64,000 bases of DNA, taken from assembly GCA_016714815.1 (NCBI GenBank), contig JADKBZ010000031.1:124001-188000 (forward strand), in the 5' to 3' direction. Below are positions 34,666 to 45,323 of the stretch, one piece after another (within the stretch, counting starts at the first letter, position 1; each line of letters begins with the position of its first letter). Source of the stretch: Holophagales bacterium. GTDB lineage: Bacteria > Acidobacteriota > Thermoanaerobaculia > UBA5066. A program made the position numbers and the translations under genes. Below the pieces are notes generated by a model that was not told the DNA's origin, did not search any database, and worked only from the letters and a program-made list of their open reading frames with translations.

Positions 34666-35790
34666 TCAGCCCCGCGAAGGGACGGGGCGGGGCCGCTCCA
34701 GCCGCTCCCGGAGCGTGGGAGAGAGATAGAGGGGCTGCGGGGCGCCCACGGGCCGGCGGGACCGCCAGGACTCGTAGGCCTCGACGGCCTCCGCCTCCAG
34801 GTCGCTCCTCCGCTCGCCTTCCAGGATCCAGAGGGTTCCGAGTGCCGCCGCCCGCAGGAGATGCGGCTGGGGTGCCTCGGGAACCAGCCGTTCCACCGTC
34901 CGGGCCAGACGGGCCGCCTCCTCGTACCGGCGCTCGCGGCAGGCCTCGAGGGCGACCCGGAGGACGGCCCTGAGGACCGGCTCTCCGACGTTCCCGGCCA
35001 GCTCCTTCCGGACGATCTGTTCGGCTTTCGCGGCGGCCGCGGAGCCCCTTCCGAGTGCGGCCTCGAGCCGGACGAGGCTTCCGCGGAGCCCGTCCCCGGC
35101 CCGGACCGAGACGGAAGGCTCCGCGAGGAGGTCCGCGAGGTCGCTTCGAAGGGCGAGCGCCGTCGCCGGAATAGCTTCGACGGCCGTCGCCGGTACCCGC
35201 GACGGCGCTGGTGTCGTAGCGCTCGCGAGTACAGCGACCTCCGAGGGGACGGGTTCTGCGGCCCGGTCGGGGAGCCGGACCGCGAACGGGGTCGGAGTCG
35301 GCGACGGGGAGGGCGCCGCGGCGACGAGCACGGGAGTCGGGACCTCGAGGCTGGCCAGGAGCAGGGACTTTCGGCGCCTGAGATCCTCCCACTCGGCTGG
35401 GGCGTCGGCAAGGACGGGCCGGGACCGCCCCTTCGGGATCATCGTCGACGACTTCTCGAAGTTCGAGAGCGCCTGCTCGGTGAGCCCCGTTTCCATCTGC
35501 GCGACCCCGAGCCAGTAGTACGGGTCGTAGGGGCGCGCCAGGAAGCGGGTCTCCGACCCCTGGGCTTCGACCGGCTCCGTCGCGCCGCGGGCGAGAGCCG
35601 CGTTCACCCTGGCCGCCCCCTCGCGGAACTTCCCCTGGCGGATCAGCTTCACGCCCTCGGTGTAGAGGTCCGCGGCGCGCTGGTCCCTCCGGTCGGCCGA
35701 TACCGCCGGAGCCAGGAGCGCCAGCGCGAGAGCGGCGGTGACGCCGGCCCACCGCCGCCCTTGCCTGAGAGGAACGCGCGAACCTACCAT
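34666..35790 (-). CDS. Secreted TPR-like protein paired with Ser/Thr kinase (module 1)
   Basis: A 374-aa exported protein with a signal peptide (WAGVTAALALALLAPAVSA). The N-terminal part has TPR-type helices (ADLYTEGVKLIRQGKFREGAARVNAAL; DPYYWLGVAQMETGLTEQALSNFEKS), the middle is a Pro/Thr/Ser linker (PSPSPTPTP), and the C-terminal part is a second helical repeat region. It is divergent from the kinase at 35829 with only 38 bases between. A protein of the same architecture stands beside the second kinase (44475-45323). Function unknown; perhaps the periplasmic partner or scaffold of the kinase. Confidence 0.78.
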   Translation of the reverse strand: MVGSRVPLRQGRRWAGVTAALALALLAPAVSADRRDQRAADLYTEGVKLIRQGKFREGAARVNAALARGATEPVEAQGSETRFLARPYDPYYWLGVAQMETGLTEQALSNFEKSSTMIPKGRSRPVLADAPAEWEDLRRRKSLLLASLEVPTPVLVAAAPSPSPTPTPFAVRLPDRAAEPVPSEVAVLASATTPAPSRVPATAVEAIPATALALRSDLADLLAEPSVSVRAGDGLRGSLVRLEAALGRGSAAAAKAEQIVRKELAGNVGEPVLRAVLRVALEACRERRYEEAARLARTVERLVPEAPQPHLLRAAALGTLWILEGERRSDLEAEAVEAYESWRSRRPVGAPQPLYLSPTLRERLERPRPVPSRG

Positions 35791-35828
35791 GACACCCGCG
35801 CCCGTCAGGTTAGCAAGGTCTCAACCGA

Positions 35829-37340
35829 ATGTCGTCGACCCACGTCCGCTCGATCGGCCCCTATCGCCCCCTCCGCAAGCTCGGAGAAGGGGGAATGGGC
35901 GTCGTCCACTGCGCCCAGGACGCGCGGAATCCCGATCGCCTCGTCGCGCTCAAGGTCCTTTCGGGTTCAGCGTTCTCCGCCGCCGACGACTCGGCGCGAC
36001 GCTTCCTGCGCGAGTCGCGGATTCTGGAGAACCTCCGCCACCCGAACATCGTCTCGTTCTACGAGGTCGGCCTGCACGACGGGAGACCGTACTTCGCGAT
36101 GGAGCTCCTTTCGGGGTCGCCCCTCACCGCCTACGCCGGGCGGCGCTGGCCCGAGACCCTGCCGCTGCTCGTCCAGATCTGCGACGGCATGGAGTACCTC
36201 GCGTCGCGGTCGATCCTCCACCGGGACCTCTCCCCCGACAACATTTTCGTCGTCGACGGCGCCGCTGGCCCCACGGCCAAGATCCTCGACTTCGGCATCG
36301 CCAAGGACACCACGGCCGAAGAGACCCTGCACAACTTCACGAAGACAGGTCTCCTCATGGGAAAGCCCCCCTACTGGTCCCCCGAGCAGATCGGGACGCT
36401 GGAGGCGGGAGAGACCCTCGACTGGCGAAGCGACCTCTACACCCTCGGAATCATCTTTTACAGGATCCTCGCCGGGCATCCGCCTTTCCAGGCCGAATCG
36501 CCTGTCGGCTACATCCCCCTGCACCTGGACGCGACCCCGCCCCCGCTATCGGCCCCCGACGGCAACCCCGCCCTGCCGGAAGACGTCGTCGCGATCGTCC
36601 TCCGGATGATGTCCAAGAGGCGGGCAGACCGGCCGCAGAGCTACGGCGAGATCGTCGTGACCCTCGAGGGGGCGCTCCGCAGCCTCGGCGCGGGCGAGAT
36701 CCCGCGGCCCGGCCTCAACCCGGTCGCGGGAGTCCCGGACTCTCTCTGGACGACGAAGACGAAGGAGACGGCGGGATTCGCCGGGGACAGGATCGACGAC
36801 GGCCCCACGGGCCGAGTCGTCACCCGCGTCACGGCCGGAATGCCGATGGAGGACGAGACCGGTCCGACGGTCGCGATCCCGACGGGACGAGCCTCTTCGG
36901 AAGCGACGGCCCCGACCTTCGTTTCCCCGTCCGCCCCGGCGCAGGAGCGTCGCAGGGGACCGCTCTTTGCAGCCGCGGCCGGGGCGCTCGCGATCATGGC
37001 CGTCGTCGGGTGGCTCCTCCTCCGTCCGTCGGCGACGACCGCTCCGCCTTCGCCGGAGCTCTCGCCGGGCGGACCCGCCGCCACCCTCGCCCTCGACGCC
37101 TTCCCGTGGGGACGGATCGTCTCCGTCCGCGACCCCGCCACCGGGCGCCGCCTCGCCTCCATGGAGGGCCTCGTCACTCCCCGCCGGCTCTCCCTGCCGC
37201 CCGGCCGCTGGGAAATCGCCGTCGCCTCGGGCGTCGGCCCCGACGTCCGCACCCTCACCGTCGACCTCGCCCCGGGATCCACCCGCATCGAGTCGGTGGC
37301 TTTCGTCACACCCGAGAACGCCCTTCCCATGTTGGAGTGA
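35829..37340 (+). CDS. Transmembrane Ser/Thr protein kinase with PEGA-like C terminus (module 1)
   Basis: A 503-aa Hanks-type kinase. The ATP loop GEGGMG lies at residues 19-24, the VALK lysine follows, the catalytic loop is HRDLSPDN (about 130-137; Ser replaces the usual Lys) and the DFG motif is DFGIAKD. One membrane helix sits at about 378-400 (FAAAAGALAIMAVVGWLLL). The extracytoplasmic C terminus has a PEGA-like beta domain (ALDAFPWGRIVSVRDPATG, then LPPGRWEIAVA). The stop overlaps an ATG of the next gene (TGATG), so kinase and FadL-like protein are probably co-transcribed. Signal and substrates are unknown. Confidence 0.87.
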   Translation: MSSTHVRSIGPYRPLRKLGEGGMGVVHCAQDARNPDRLVALKVLSGSAFSAADDSARRFLRESRILENLRHPNIVSFYEVGLHDGRPYFAMELLSGSPLTAYAGRRWPETLPLLVQICDGMEYLASRSILHRDLSPDNIFVVDGAAGPTAKILDFGIAKDTTAEETLHNFTKTGLLMGKPPYWSPEQIGTLEAGETLDWRSDLYTLGIIFYRILAGHPPFQAESPVGYIPLHLDATPPPLSAPDGNPALPEDVVAIVLRMMSKRRADRPQSYGEIVVTLEGALRSLGAGEIPRPGLNPVAGVPDSLWTTKTKETAGFAGDRIDDGPTGRVVTRVTAGMPMEDETGPTVAIPTGRASSEATAPTFVSPSAPAQERRRGPLFAAAAGALAIMAVVGWLLLRPSATTAPPSPELSPGGPAATLALDAFPWGRIVSVRDPATGRRLASMEGLVTPRRLSLPPGRWEIAVASGVGPDVRTLTVDLAPGSTRIESVAFVTPENALPMLE

Positions 37341-37345
37341 TGCCG

Positions 37346-38827
37346 ATGAAGACTCGCCTCCCGGCGATCGCCCTTCTTCTCCTTTCCTCTCCCGCCCTCG
37401 GTCAGATCGAATCACCCCTCCTCTCGAAGCTGCGGCTGAATCTCGTGAATCCCGGCGGCAAGTCGCTCGCCATGGGAGGCGCCTTCGTCGCCCTCGCCGA
37501 CGACGCCACAGCCGCTCTGGCCAACCCGGCCGGACTGACCCAGCTGAAGGCCTGGCAGGTGGGGGGCTCGGGAAAGCTCTTCGTCTTCGAGCCGGAGCTG
37601 CGGAGGGCCGCCTACGTCTGGCAGACCGACGGCTCGTACAGGAAGTTCACCGAGGAAGAGGACAGACCGAGCGGAAGCCAGGAGGAGCTCGAGTTCGCCT
37701 CCGTGGTCGGGCCGATCAGTGAGAGGTTGAGCCTGGCCGTCTACCGTGCCGTCAACCTGCGGTATCGGCTCGACGCCGACGACCTCCGCGGGGGCAACTA
37801 CCGGGCCTTCGCCATCTCGGTCCCCCCGAACAACGCCCTGTCGCTCGACGAGCAGGGGGGCTACGACATCCGGAACGAGGTCTGGGGAGTCTCTCTCGCA
37901 ACGAACCTCGGCGCCCTCTCCGTCGGCGGCGGAGTGACGTTCAGCCGGCTCCGGTACGAGATGACCGGGGGCGCCAGCGGAGGCGGGCACCTCTTCATCA
38001 CCAATGGCAGCAACGTCCAGGGAAATCCGGGGGCCCAGCCGCGCCTCGACACGACCGTCTCGTCCGAGGCGACGAGCGGCACGAAGGCCGGCTGGATCGC
38101 CGGCTTCAAGTGGCAGCTCTTCGAGGTCGGCAACGTCAACCTCGGAGGCGTCTACAGGAAGGCCCCGCGTTTCGACGTCGCCTATTCGGTCACGTCGGTA
38201 AACGCGTGGAACGGGGCGCGCGTCTCCTTCTCGTGCGGTGTGGACGACCCGAACGTGCCGGGAAGCGGCGCGAGCGCCTGCGGGACGTTCGACATCCCCG
38301 ACGACTGGTCCGTCGGCCTCTCGGCCCAGCCTCACCCGAACCTCCTCTTCTCCGCCGAGCTCCAGCGGATTTCGTATTCGCAGCTGCAGGACGGTTTCGT
38401 TCCGATTTTCGCCTATTGCACGACGGAGGCGAGCCCCTGCCCAGCCCAGAATCGCGTCATCCCGGATGGCCGCGGCGAGGACGGCATCGTCCCGAGGGCC
38501 GGCTTCGAGTGGACTCTTCCGATGACGGGAGAGTTGCAGGTCGCGCTGCGGGGAGGGTGGCACCGCCAGCCGGCCAACGGGATGCGGGTGGACCTTTTTC
38601 CCGACGCCAATCGCGACAGGATGCCCGACGCCGGGTCGGTCCCCGCCGAAGTCGTCCAGCCGCCGCTCACCGACGCCTTCCAGACGACCTACGACGGGGG
38701 CACGGAAGAGGACCACGTCTCGTTCGGCCTCGGACTCACCATGAGCCGGAAGCTCTCCGTAGACCTCGCCGCCGACCTTTCGACCTCGAACGACGCCTAC
38801 GTCGTCTCCGCGTTCTATCGCTTCTGA
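37346..38827 (+). CDS. FadL/TodX-like outer-membrane protein
   Basis: A 493-aa exported beta-barrel protein. The signal peptide is MKTRLPAIALLLLSSPALG. The mature N terminus has the FadL/TodX family pattern GGKSLAMGGAFVALADDATAALANPAGLT, and alternating amphipathic strands continue to a C terminus ending in Phe (VVSAFYRF), the usual barrel-assembly signal. It probably lets hydrophobic molecules cross the outer membrane. I choose the ATG at 37346, eight bases after the GGAG at 37334-37337; the in-frame ATG at 37340 overlaps the kinase stop but leaves only two bases of spacing. Confidence 0.87.
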   Translation: MKTRLPAIALLLLSSPALGQIESPLLSKLRLNLVNPGGKSLAMGGAFVALADDATAALANPAGLTQLKAWQVGGSGKLFVFEPELRRAAYVWQTDGSYRKFTEEEDRPSGSQEELEFASVVGPISERLSLAVYRAVNLRYRLDADDLRGGNYRAFAISVPPNNALSLDEQGGYDIRNEVWGVSLATNLGALSVGGGVTFSRLRYEMTGGASGGGHLFITNGSNVQGNPGAQPRLDTTVSSEATSGTKAGWIAGFKWQLFEVGNVNLGGVYRKAPRFDVAYSVTSVNAWNGARVSFSCGVDDPNVPGSGASACGTFDIPDDWSVGLSAQPHPNLLFSAELQRISYSQLQDGFVPIFAYCTTEASPCPAQNRVIPDGRGEDGIVPRAGFEWTLPMTGELQVALRGGWHRQPANGMRVDLFPDANRDRMPDAGSVPAEVVQPPLTDAFQTTYDGGTEEDHVSFGLGLTMSRKLSVDLAADLSTSNDAYVVSAFYRF

Positions 38828-38860
38828 AGCCGGCCCGCCAGGCCGGGGAGGTCGCCTCCC

Positions 38861-41800
38861 GTGCGCCATAGCTCCGTCCTCGCCCTCGTCCTCCTTCTCT
38901 CGGCCTCCCGCGGGGCCGATGCGCAGTCGATCTTCACCGTCGCCGGAGGCGGCAGTGACGACGGCCGGGCCGCCACCGCAGCCGGCCTCGCCTACCCGAG
39001 GTCCGCGATCTACGACCGGGCCGGGAACCTCTACATCGCCGACATGGCGAATCAGAGGATCCGAAAAGTCGACCGCGCCACAGGAAGGATCTCGACCGTC
39101 GCCGGGACGGGAGCCGCAGGGTTCGCGGGAGACGGTCGCCATGCCTGGGGAGCGACCCTCGCGTACCCCGCCGGCCTCGCCTTCGACCGTGCCGGGAACC
39201 TCTACATCGCCGATTCCGAGAACAACCGGATCCGTCGCGTGAGGGTGGCCACCGGTGTGATCGAGACGTTCGCCGGAACGGGCGAATGGGGCTTCTCCGG
39301 GGACGGGGGCCCGGCCCTGCAGGCGAGCCTCGCCCAACCGCTCGCGCTCGCTCTCGACGGCGACGGGAACCTCCTCGTCGCCGACAGCTTCAACGACCGG
39401 GTCCGGAAGGTCGATCTCGGCTCCCTCGTCATCACGACGATCGCGGGGAGCGGCTCTCAGGCTTCCGCGGGAGACGGCGGCCCGGCGACCCTTGCCACCC
39501 TTCGCCTTCCCGTCGCCCTCGCGCTCGACCTGGCCGGCAACATCTTCGTGGCCGAGCAGGACGGCCACCGCGTCCGGAAGATCGACCTGTCCACCGGACT
39601 CATCACGACCGTCGCCGGGACCGGCGAGGCCGGCTTCACGGGAGACGGCGGTCCCGCGACGGCAGCACGACTCAGTCGCCCACGCGGCCTCGCGTTCGAC
39701 CTCTCCGGCTCGCTCTACGTCGCCGATGCGGAGAACTTCAGGATCCGCCGCGTGTCGGCCGCCGGCGTCATCACCACCTACGGCGGAACGGGCGAGAGCG
39801 GTGTGGGCGGGGACGGCGGACCCGCGGCGGCGGCGCTCTTCTCCCCCGCAGGCCTCGCGAACGACTTCGACGGGTCCGGGCTCGCCGTCGTCGACCTGGA
39901 GAACAACCGGATCCGCCGAATCTCGTACGACACGACGAACGTCTTCACGATCGCCGGAACCGGAGAGTTCGGCTACCTCGGCGACCTCGGTCCAGCCACC
40001 TCCGCCGGGCTCCGACAGCCCTGGCGATCCGCTATCGGACCGGAGGGCGACCTCTATATCGCCGACTCGGAGCACGGCCGGATTCGCCGGGTCGACCGCG
40101 CGTCGCGGGAGATCTCTACGTTTGCCGGAGGCGGCTCGGGCCCCGACGGCGGTCCGGCCGAGTCGGCCGAGCTGAATATGCCGTCGGGCATCGCGTTCGA
40201 CGCGGCCGGAAACCTCCTCATCGCCGAGACGTGGGGTGGGCGGATCCGGAAGGTGGAGAAGTCCACTGGCCTCATCCGGACGCTCGCCGGAGGGGGCGAG
40301 CAGCTCGGGGACGGTGGGCCTGCGACGTCCGCCCGGCTCGACGCCCCGCTCGGGGTCGCCGTCGACCAGATCGGGAACGTCTTCGTCGCCGACGGTCAGC
40401 AGAATCGCGTCCGGAGGATCGACGCGAGCACGGGCGTCATCACGACGCTCGCCGGAACCGGCGCCGCCGGCTATTCGGGCGACGGAGGCCTTGCCACCGC
40501 GTCGACGATGACCCGTCCGCAGGACGTCGCCGTGGATGGCTCCGGGAACCTCTTCGTCTCCACGGACGACGGGCGGATCCGTCGCGTCGACGGCGGCAGC
40601 GGAATCATCTCGACCTACGCCGGCGGAGGCTCGTCCCTCGGGGACGGCGGGCCCGCTTCCCAGGCCTATCTCGACAACCCCTCGGGCCTCGCGCTCGACA
40701 CGACGGGGAACCTTTTCGTCGCCGACGGGTGGGGGGGACGCGTCCGGAGGGTCGACGCCGGAACGAAGGTCATCCAGACGGTTGCCGGCACGGACATCCC
40801 GGGCTTCTACGGAGACGGCGGGCGCGCCACCCAGGCCGGTCTGTCGCTCCCGCAGGGAGTTGCGGTCGACACCGCCGGGAACCTCTACATCGCCGACACG
40901 AACGCGAACCGGATCCGTGCCGTCCTCGCGTGCGTGACCGTCGCGGCGCCGGTCCTCTCCGCCCCCGCCGACGGGGCGTCCGCTGGCGGGACGAGCGTGA
41001 CGCTCTCGTGGAACAAGGCCTCCGGCGCGTTTCGCTACGACGTCCTCCTCGACACCGTGAACCCGCCAGTGAAGAGGCTGGCCGAGAAGGTCGTCGAGAC
41101 CGTCTACACCGTCGGAAACCTCCCCGAGGGGACGACCCTCTACTGGGCCGTCGAGGCGAAAGGCGATCCCTACTGTGCCACCGTCTCGACCGCGAGGTCC
41201 GTCGTCCGCTCCTTCACGACACCCGGCGGCTGTGCCGCTCCGGCGCCCGCCTCGCTCGTCGCACCGGCGTCTGCCGCCCCGGACGTTTCGCTTGCCCCCG
41301 TCTTCTCGTGGCAGCCTGCGGACGGCGCCGGAAGCTACGACCTTCACCTCGGGACCTCGAATCCGCCGCCCGCCGCCCGGACGGGGATCTCCGCGACGAC
41401 GTTCGATTCCGCGAGCGCCGGGCTCCCGACCCTGCTGCCGGGCACGACGTACTTCTGGTCGGTGGCCGCTCACGCGTCCTGCGACCGGACGAAGACCTCG
41501 TTCTCGCCGGTCCGCTCGTTCCGAACGGCCGGCGGATGCGCTCCCCCGGGAACCTTCGCACTCGCCGCTCCCGCCGACGGGACGACCGGAGTGCCGGCGT
41601 CGACGACACTCACGTGGACGCCGTCGGCCAACGCCGCCGCCTACGACCTCTACCTCGGGGACTCCGCGATTCCCCGTCTCTACCTCGCCGACCTCGTCGG
41701 GACCTCCGCCGCCGTCTCTGGACTGAGACCTGGCGCGACCTACCGTTGGCGCGTCGTCTCCCGTTCCACCTGTACGGGAGGAGGCCGGCAGGAGACTCCG

Positions 41801-44478
41801 GTCCGGGCTTTCACCGTCTCACTGGACTGTCCGGTCCCCGCGACTCCGACGATCGCCTTCGCCCCTCCGACGGTCGCCGCCGGACAGACCTACGTCGTCA
41901 CCTGGAACGCCGCCGAAGGCCTGGCGTCCGGGGGCGCATACCTCGTCGAGCGGTCCGTTTCCGCCTCGTTCGCCACGATCCTGGACAGGCAGGCGACCCG
42001 CGCTACGAACGCCTCCTTCCTCGCCCGCTCCCCGGGCACGTACTGGCACCGCGTCCGCGCCTATGCTCCGTGCGGGACGGCGGTGGCGAGCGCCCCGTCG
42101 GCCGGCGTCTCCGTCACCGCGGTCGCCGCTTCGCCGAACGTCGTCTTCACCGTCCCGCCGCCGGCGACCGTCCTCGGCATCGGAGAGCGTCTCGAGGACG
42201 CCACCGCCCGCTTCACGCTCGAGAACATCGGCAGCGAGACGGTCTCGGTCCTCCTCGGGAAAGCGGAGATCTCTTCCGTGCCGTTCTTCCGGATCGTCGA
42301 CCCGTCCGGAGGCGACGCCGTCTTCGTCTCGCTCGCTCCTCGGACCCCCCGTACCTTCGAGCTCCGCTTCTCCGGCCCGTCGAACGCAAAGGCCGACGCC
42401 TTCCAGGGAATCGTCTTCGTCGCCTCGCTCGGCTCCGGGCTCGCCGTCACCCCCTACGCATTCGTCAACCTGAAGGTCGGCGCGTCCGGCTCGGCGACAC
42501 CCGAGGTCCTGGTCAACGGCGTCCCTTCGGAGTACGCGTTCTTCGAGGGGCTGCCGGGAGATGACGCTTCCCGGCAGCCCCTCTCGATCGGCATCCGAAA
42601 CCCGGACAGCGTCCCGATGGAGGTGGCGAGCGAGGTAGGCCCCGAGGTCTGGCTGGTCCCCGAGGCCGGCTGGAATGCCCAGCCGATTCCACCCGGCGCG
42701 ACCCGAACCGTTCGCCTCTTCACGAAGCGGGCGAACGCCCCGAACGGCTCGGCTTTTCCCCGCTATACCTACTTCACCGTCAGGACGAGGACCGGGTCGT
42801 CCTCGCGGCTCCTCGTCCAGGATAACGACCGTCCCGCCACCCTTTCGGGCCGCACGACGCCGCTCCCGCGAGGGACGAAGGCCTACATCGTGCCTTCGGT
42901 CGTCCGGGGGACCTCGGCGATCGGCAACACTTTCGTCTCCCGGCTCCTCCTCTCCAACGCCGGCAGCGAAGCGGTCCAGGCCGAGCTCGTCTACGCGCCG
43001 ACCGAGCTCGACGGCTGGGATCCGACGCGGGTCCGCAGGGCCACCGTCGTCGTACCGCCGAACGACCTCGTCTCCCTGACCGACCCCCTGGTCCAGCTCT
43101 TCGGCCTCACCCCTCCCGCCGTCGGCGCGCTGGAGGTCCGGGCGGCCGCCGAGAAGATCGGCTTCCTGACCGTGACCTCCACCGTCGACGCCCCTTCGGC
43201 CCGCGGCGGCACCTTCGGCTTCCAGCTGCCGACGTTCGAGCGGGACGAGGGCGCCCGCCTCGGCGAGCCGCAGGTCATCCCCGGGATCGTCTCCACGACC
43301 GCGCTCCGGTCGAACCTGATCCTGACGGAGACGACGGGACTCGACAGCGCGAGGGTAAAGGTCACTCTCACCGACCGGAACGGGAACGTCGTCGGCTTCG
43401 AGCGCGTCGACGTCCCGCGATACGGGCACAAACAGCTTTCCGGAGTCGCCGCGCGCCTCGGGGCCCCGGGAGGGGTCCTCGACCTCGGACGACTCGACGT
43501 CGAGGTCGAGGCGGGGAGCGGCGCGGTCGCTTCGATCATGACGCAGATCGACAACGTCACCGACGACGCCGTCACCTGGGCCGGCCGGAGCGCCTCGACG
43601 GCGACGAGTCCAGCGCTCGCTCTCTTGATGGTCCCTTCCCCGCCGGGCGCAAGGCGGCGGCCCCCCTGGCCGCCGATCCGCTCCCGGTCAAGTCGATCAT
43701 CCCCTCCGTCGTCAACGGCTTCAGGACGTTCCCGGGTACCGAGGCGCTCTGGACGTTCCAGTCGCTCATCGGCTTCACGAGCATCACGTCCGCCGCCGCG
43801 ACGTTCCAGCTCACCTACAGGGACCTCGTCACCGGGCAGAACGTCGTCCGGACGGTGAACGTTCCCGGGCGGCAGACGGTCGAGTTCCAGAACGTCCTCG
43901 AGCAGCTCTTCGGCCTCCCGAAGGGGCAGCCCTCGCATGGCCCCGTCTTCCTCGACTCGACCGAGAACGGTCTGCTCTACGCGAAGGTCTTCTCGGTGAC
44001 CGATACCGGGACCCTCGGCGACTCCTTTCCCGTCGTCCCGATCCCCGGCGAGTCCCTCACCGGCGCCACATCGCTCGCCTCGCTCTACGTCGACGGCCTG
44101 GAGCAGTCCATCACGCCCGGCGTCGGCACGCGGTCGAACCTCATCCTGAACGAAGTGACGGGAAAGCCGGCGAAGGTCGTCGTCCGTCTCTACGAGGCGG
44201 CGAACCGCACCTCCCCCGTCGCCGAGGCGACGCTCACCCTCGCCGCGTACGAGAAGCGCCAGCTCTCGACCGTCTTCAAGGAGCTCGGGCTCGACACCGA
44301 GGAGCGGCGGAAAGACCGGACGAACGTCCTCTGCATGGTCACGGCGGACGAGACGTCCCAGGGTCTCGTTTCGGCCGTCGTCACGAAGATCGACAACAAG
44401 ACGGGGGACACGAAGAACCTTCTCCTCGCTCCGTCGGGCGGAACGACGCCGGGAGGAGGCGCGACGATCGGGTTCTAG
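38861..44478 (+). CDS. Giant secreted NHL-repeat and fibronectin-like protein (frameshifted near 43.6 kb)
   Basis: About 1,870 aa when read through one frameshift. A GTG start with a GGGGAGG site leads into a signal peptide (VLALVLLLSASRGADA). Twelve NHL units follow (about residues 20-690), each with a GLAFD...GNLYIADSENNRIRRV pattern and a TVAGTG...GDGGPAT linker. Then come three to four fibronectin-like domains (about 690-1090) and a repeated beta-rich C-terminal region (RSNLILTETTGLDSA at about 1490 and a second RSNLILNEVTGKPAK). The first frame runs to a stop at 43858, but conserved sequence moves to another frame between about 43580 and 43640 and ends at 44478. Likely a surface adhesin or propeller scaffold. 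It shares the stop palindrome CTAG with the convergent gene. Confidence 0.85.
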
Positions 44479-45323
44479 GGCGGCGCTTCCGCCGCCCCGA
44501 AGAGCGCCAGGATCGACGGGGAGACCCACGGCGCGCCCGTGGAGGGAGCCCCCGCCAGAAGGGCGGCGGCGTACTCGGCACGGGCGCGGGAGAGGAGCTC
44601 GCCGTCGCGGGAACCGATCAGGAGATAACGTCCCCCGAGGCTCCACGCGAGGAAGACCCGCGCGACGGGGCTCCGCGCGGCCTCGGGGGCGAGCAGCCTC
44701 TCCGCACCCTCGTAGTCGCCCCGGAAGAAGGCCCTGAGGCCGGAGCGCACCGCGACGGACGGGGCGGCGGACGCGACGGCCGCGGAGGAGACGGGCGTCG
44801 GCGCGGGCGAGGCGACCGCTGCCGCCGGACCTGCCGGGACTCTCGTCGCCGGAGGCGCAAGCCTGGCGGGAGTCTCGGTCGGGCCTAGAACGGCCTCCAC
44901 CAGAACCGGTGCCGGTTCGGGCCGAGGCGACGGCGGGGGCGTTGGCGGCGTCAGCCTTACGAGCGCCGCATCGAGGATCCTCTCCAGCGTCGGCCGTACC
45001 CGGACCGCCCCCTGCTCCTTCGACTTTCCGAGCGACCGCCGGGCCCCGTCGGCATCGCCGAGCTTCTCGAGGGAGAGCCCCAGCCAGAGGTGCGGAAAGT
45101 AGTCCTCCGCGTTCTGCGCTCGGTACCGGAACTTCGTCGTCGCTTCGACGGGGTCTTCCGCGACCGCCGTCCGCATCCGGGCTGCGGCCCCGGCGTAGTC
45201 GCCGGCGTCGAAAGCGCGGAGGCCGTCGACGTAGGCCACCTGCCCGGGCGAAGCCTTCTGGGCCACGACGGGAACCGCCGCCAGGAGAGCCAGGGCGACG
45301 AGCGCCGCCGCTCTACGTGCCAT
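44475..45323 (-). CDS. Secreted TPR-like protein paired with Ser/Thr kinase (module 2)
   Basis: A 282-aa exported protein (signal peptide AALVALALLAAVPVVA). The TPR-type segments VAYVDGLRAFDAGDYAGAAARMRTAV and YFPHLWLGLSLEKLGDADGARRSLGKS align in order and spacing with the module-1 protein at 34666-35790; a Pro/Ala linker and a shorter C-terminal helical repeat follow. It overlaps the upstream kinase gene by 11 bases, so the two are translated together. Its TAG stop and the TAG of the NHL gene share the palindrome CTAG (44475-44478). Function unknown. Confidence 0.78.
   Translation of the reverse strand: MARRAAALVALALLAAVPVVAQKASPGQVAYVDGLRAFDAGDYAGAAARMRTAVAEDPVEATTKFRYRAQNAEDYFPHLWLGLSLEKLGDADGARRSLGKSKEQGAVRVRPTLERILDAALVRLTPPTPPPSPRPEPAPVLVEAVLGPTETPARLAPPATRVPAGPAAAVASPAPTPVSSAAVASAAPSVAVRSGLRAFFRGDYEGAERLLAPEAARSPVARVFLAWSLGGRYLLIGSRDGELLSRARAEYAAALLAGAPSTGAPWVSPSILALFGAAEAPP

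Noticed and set aside
37412..41473. A 1,353-codon minus-strand frame opposite the FadL-like and NHL genes
   Set aside because: Gly/Arg/Asp/Val-rich low-information translation without motifs; the plus-strand frames carry a signal peptide, NHL repeats and barrel motifs.
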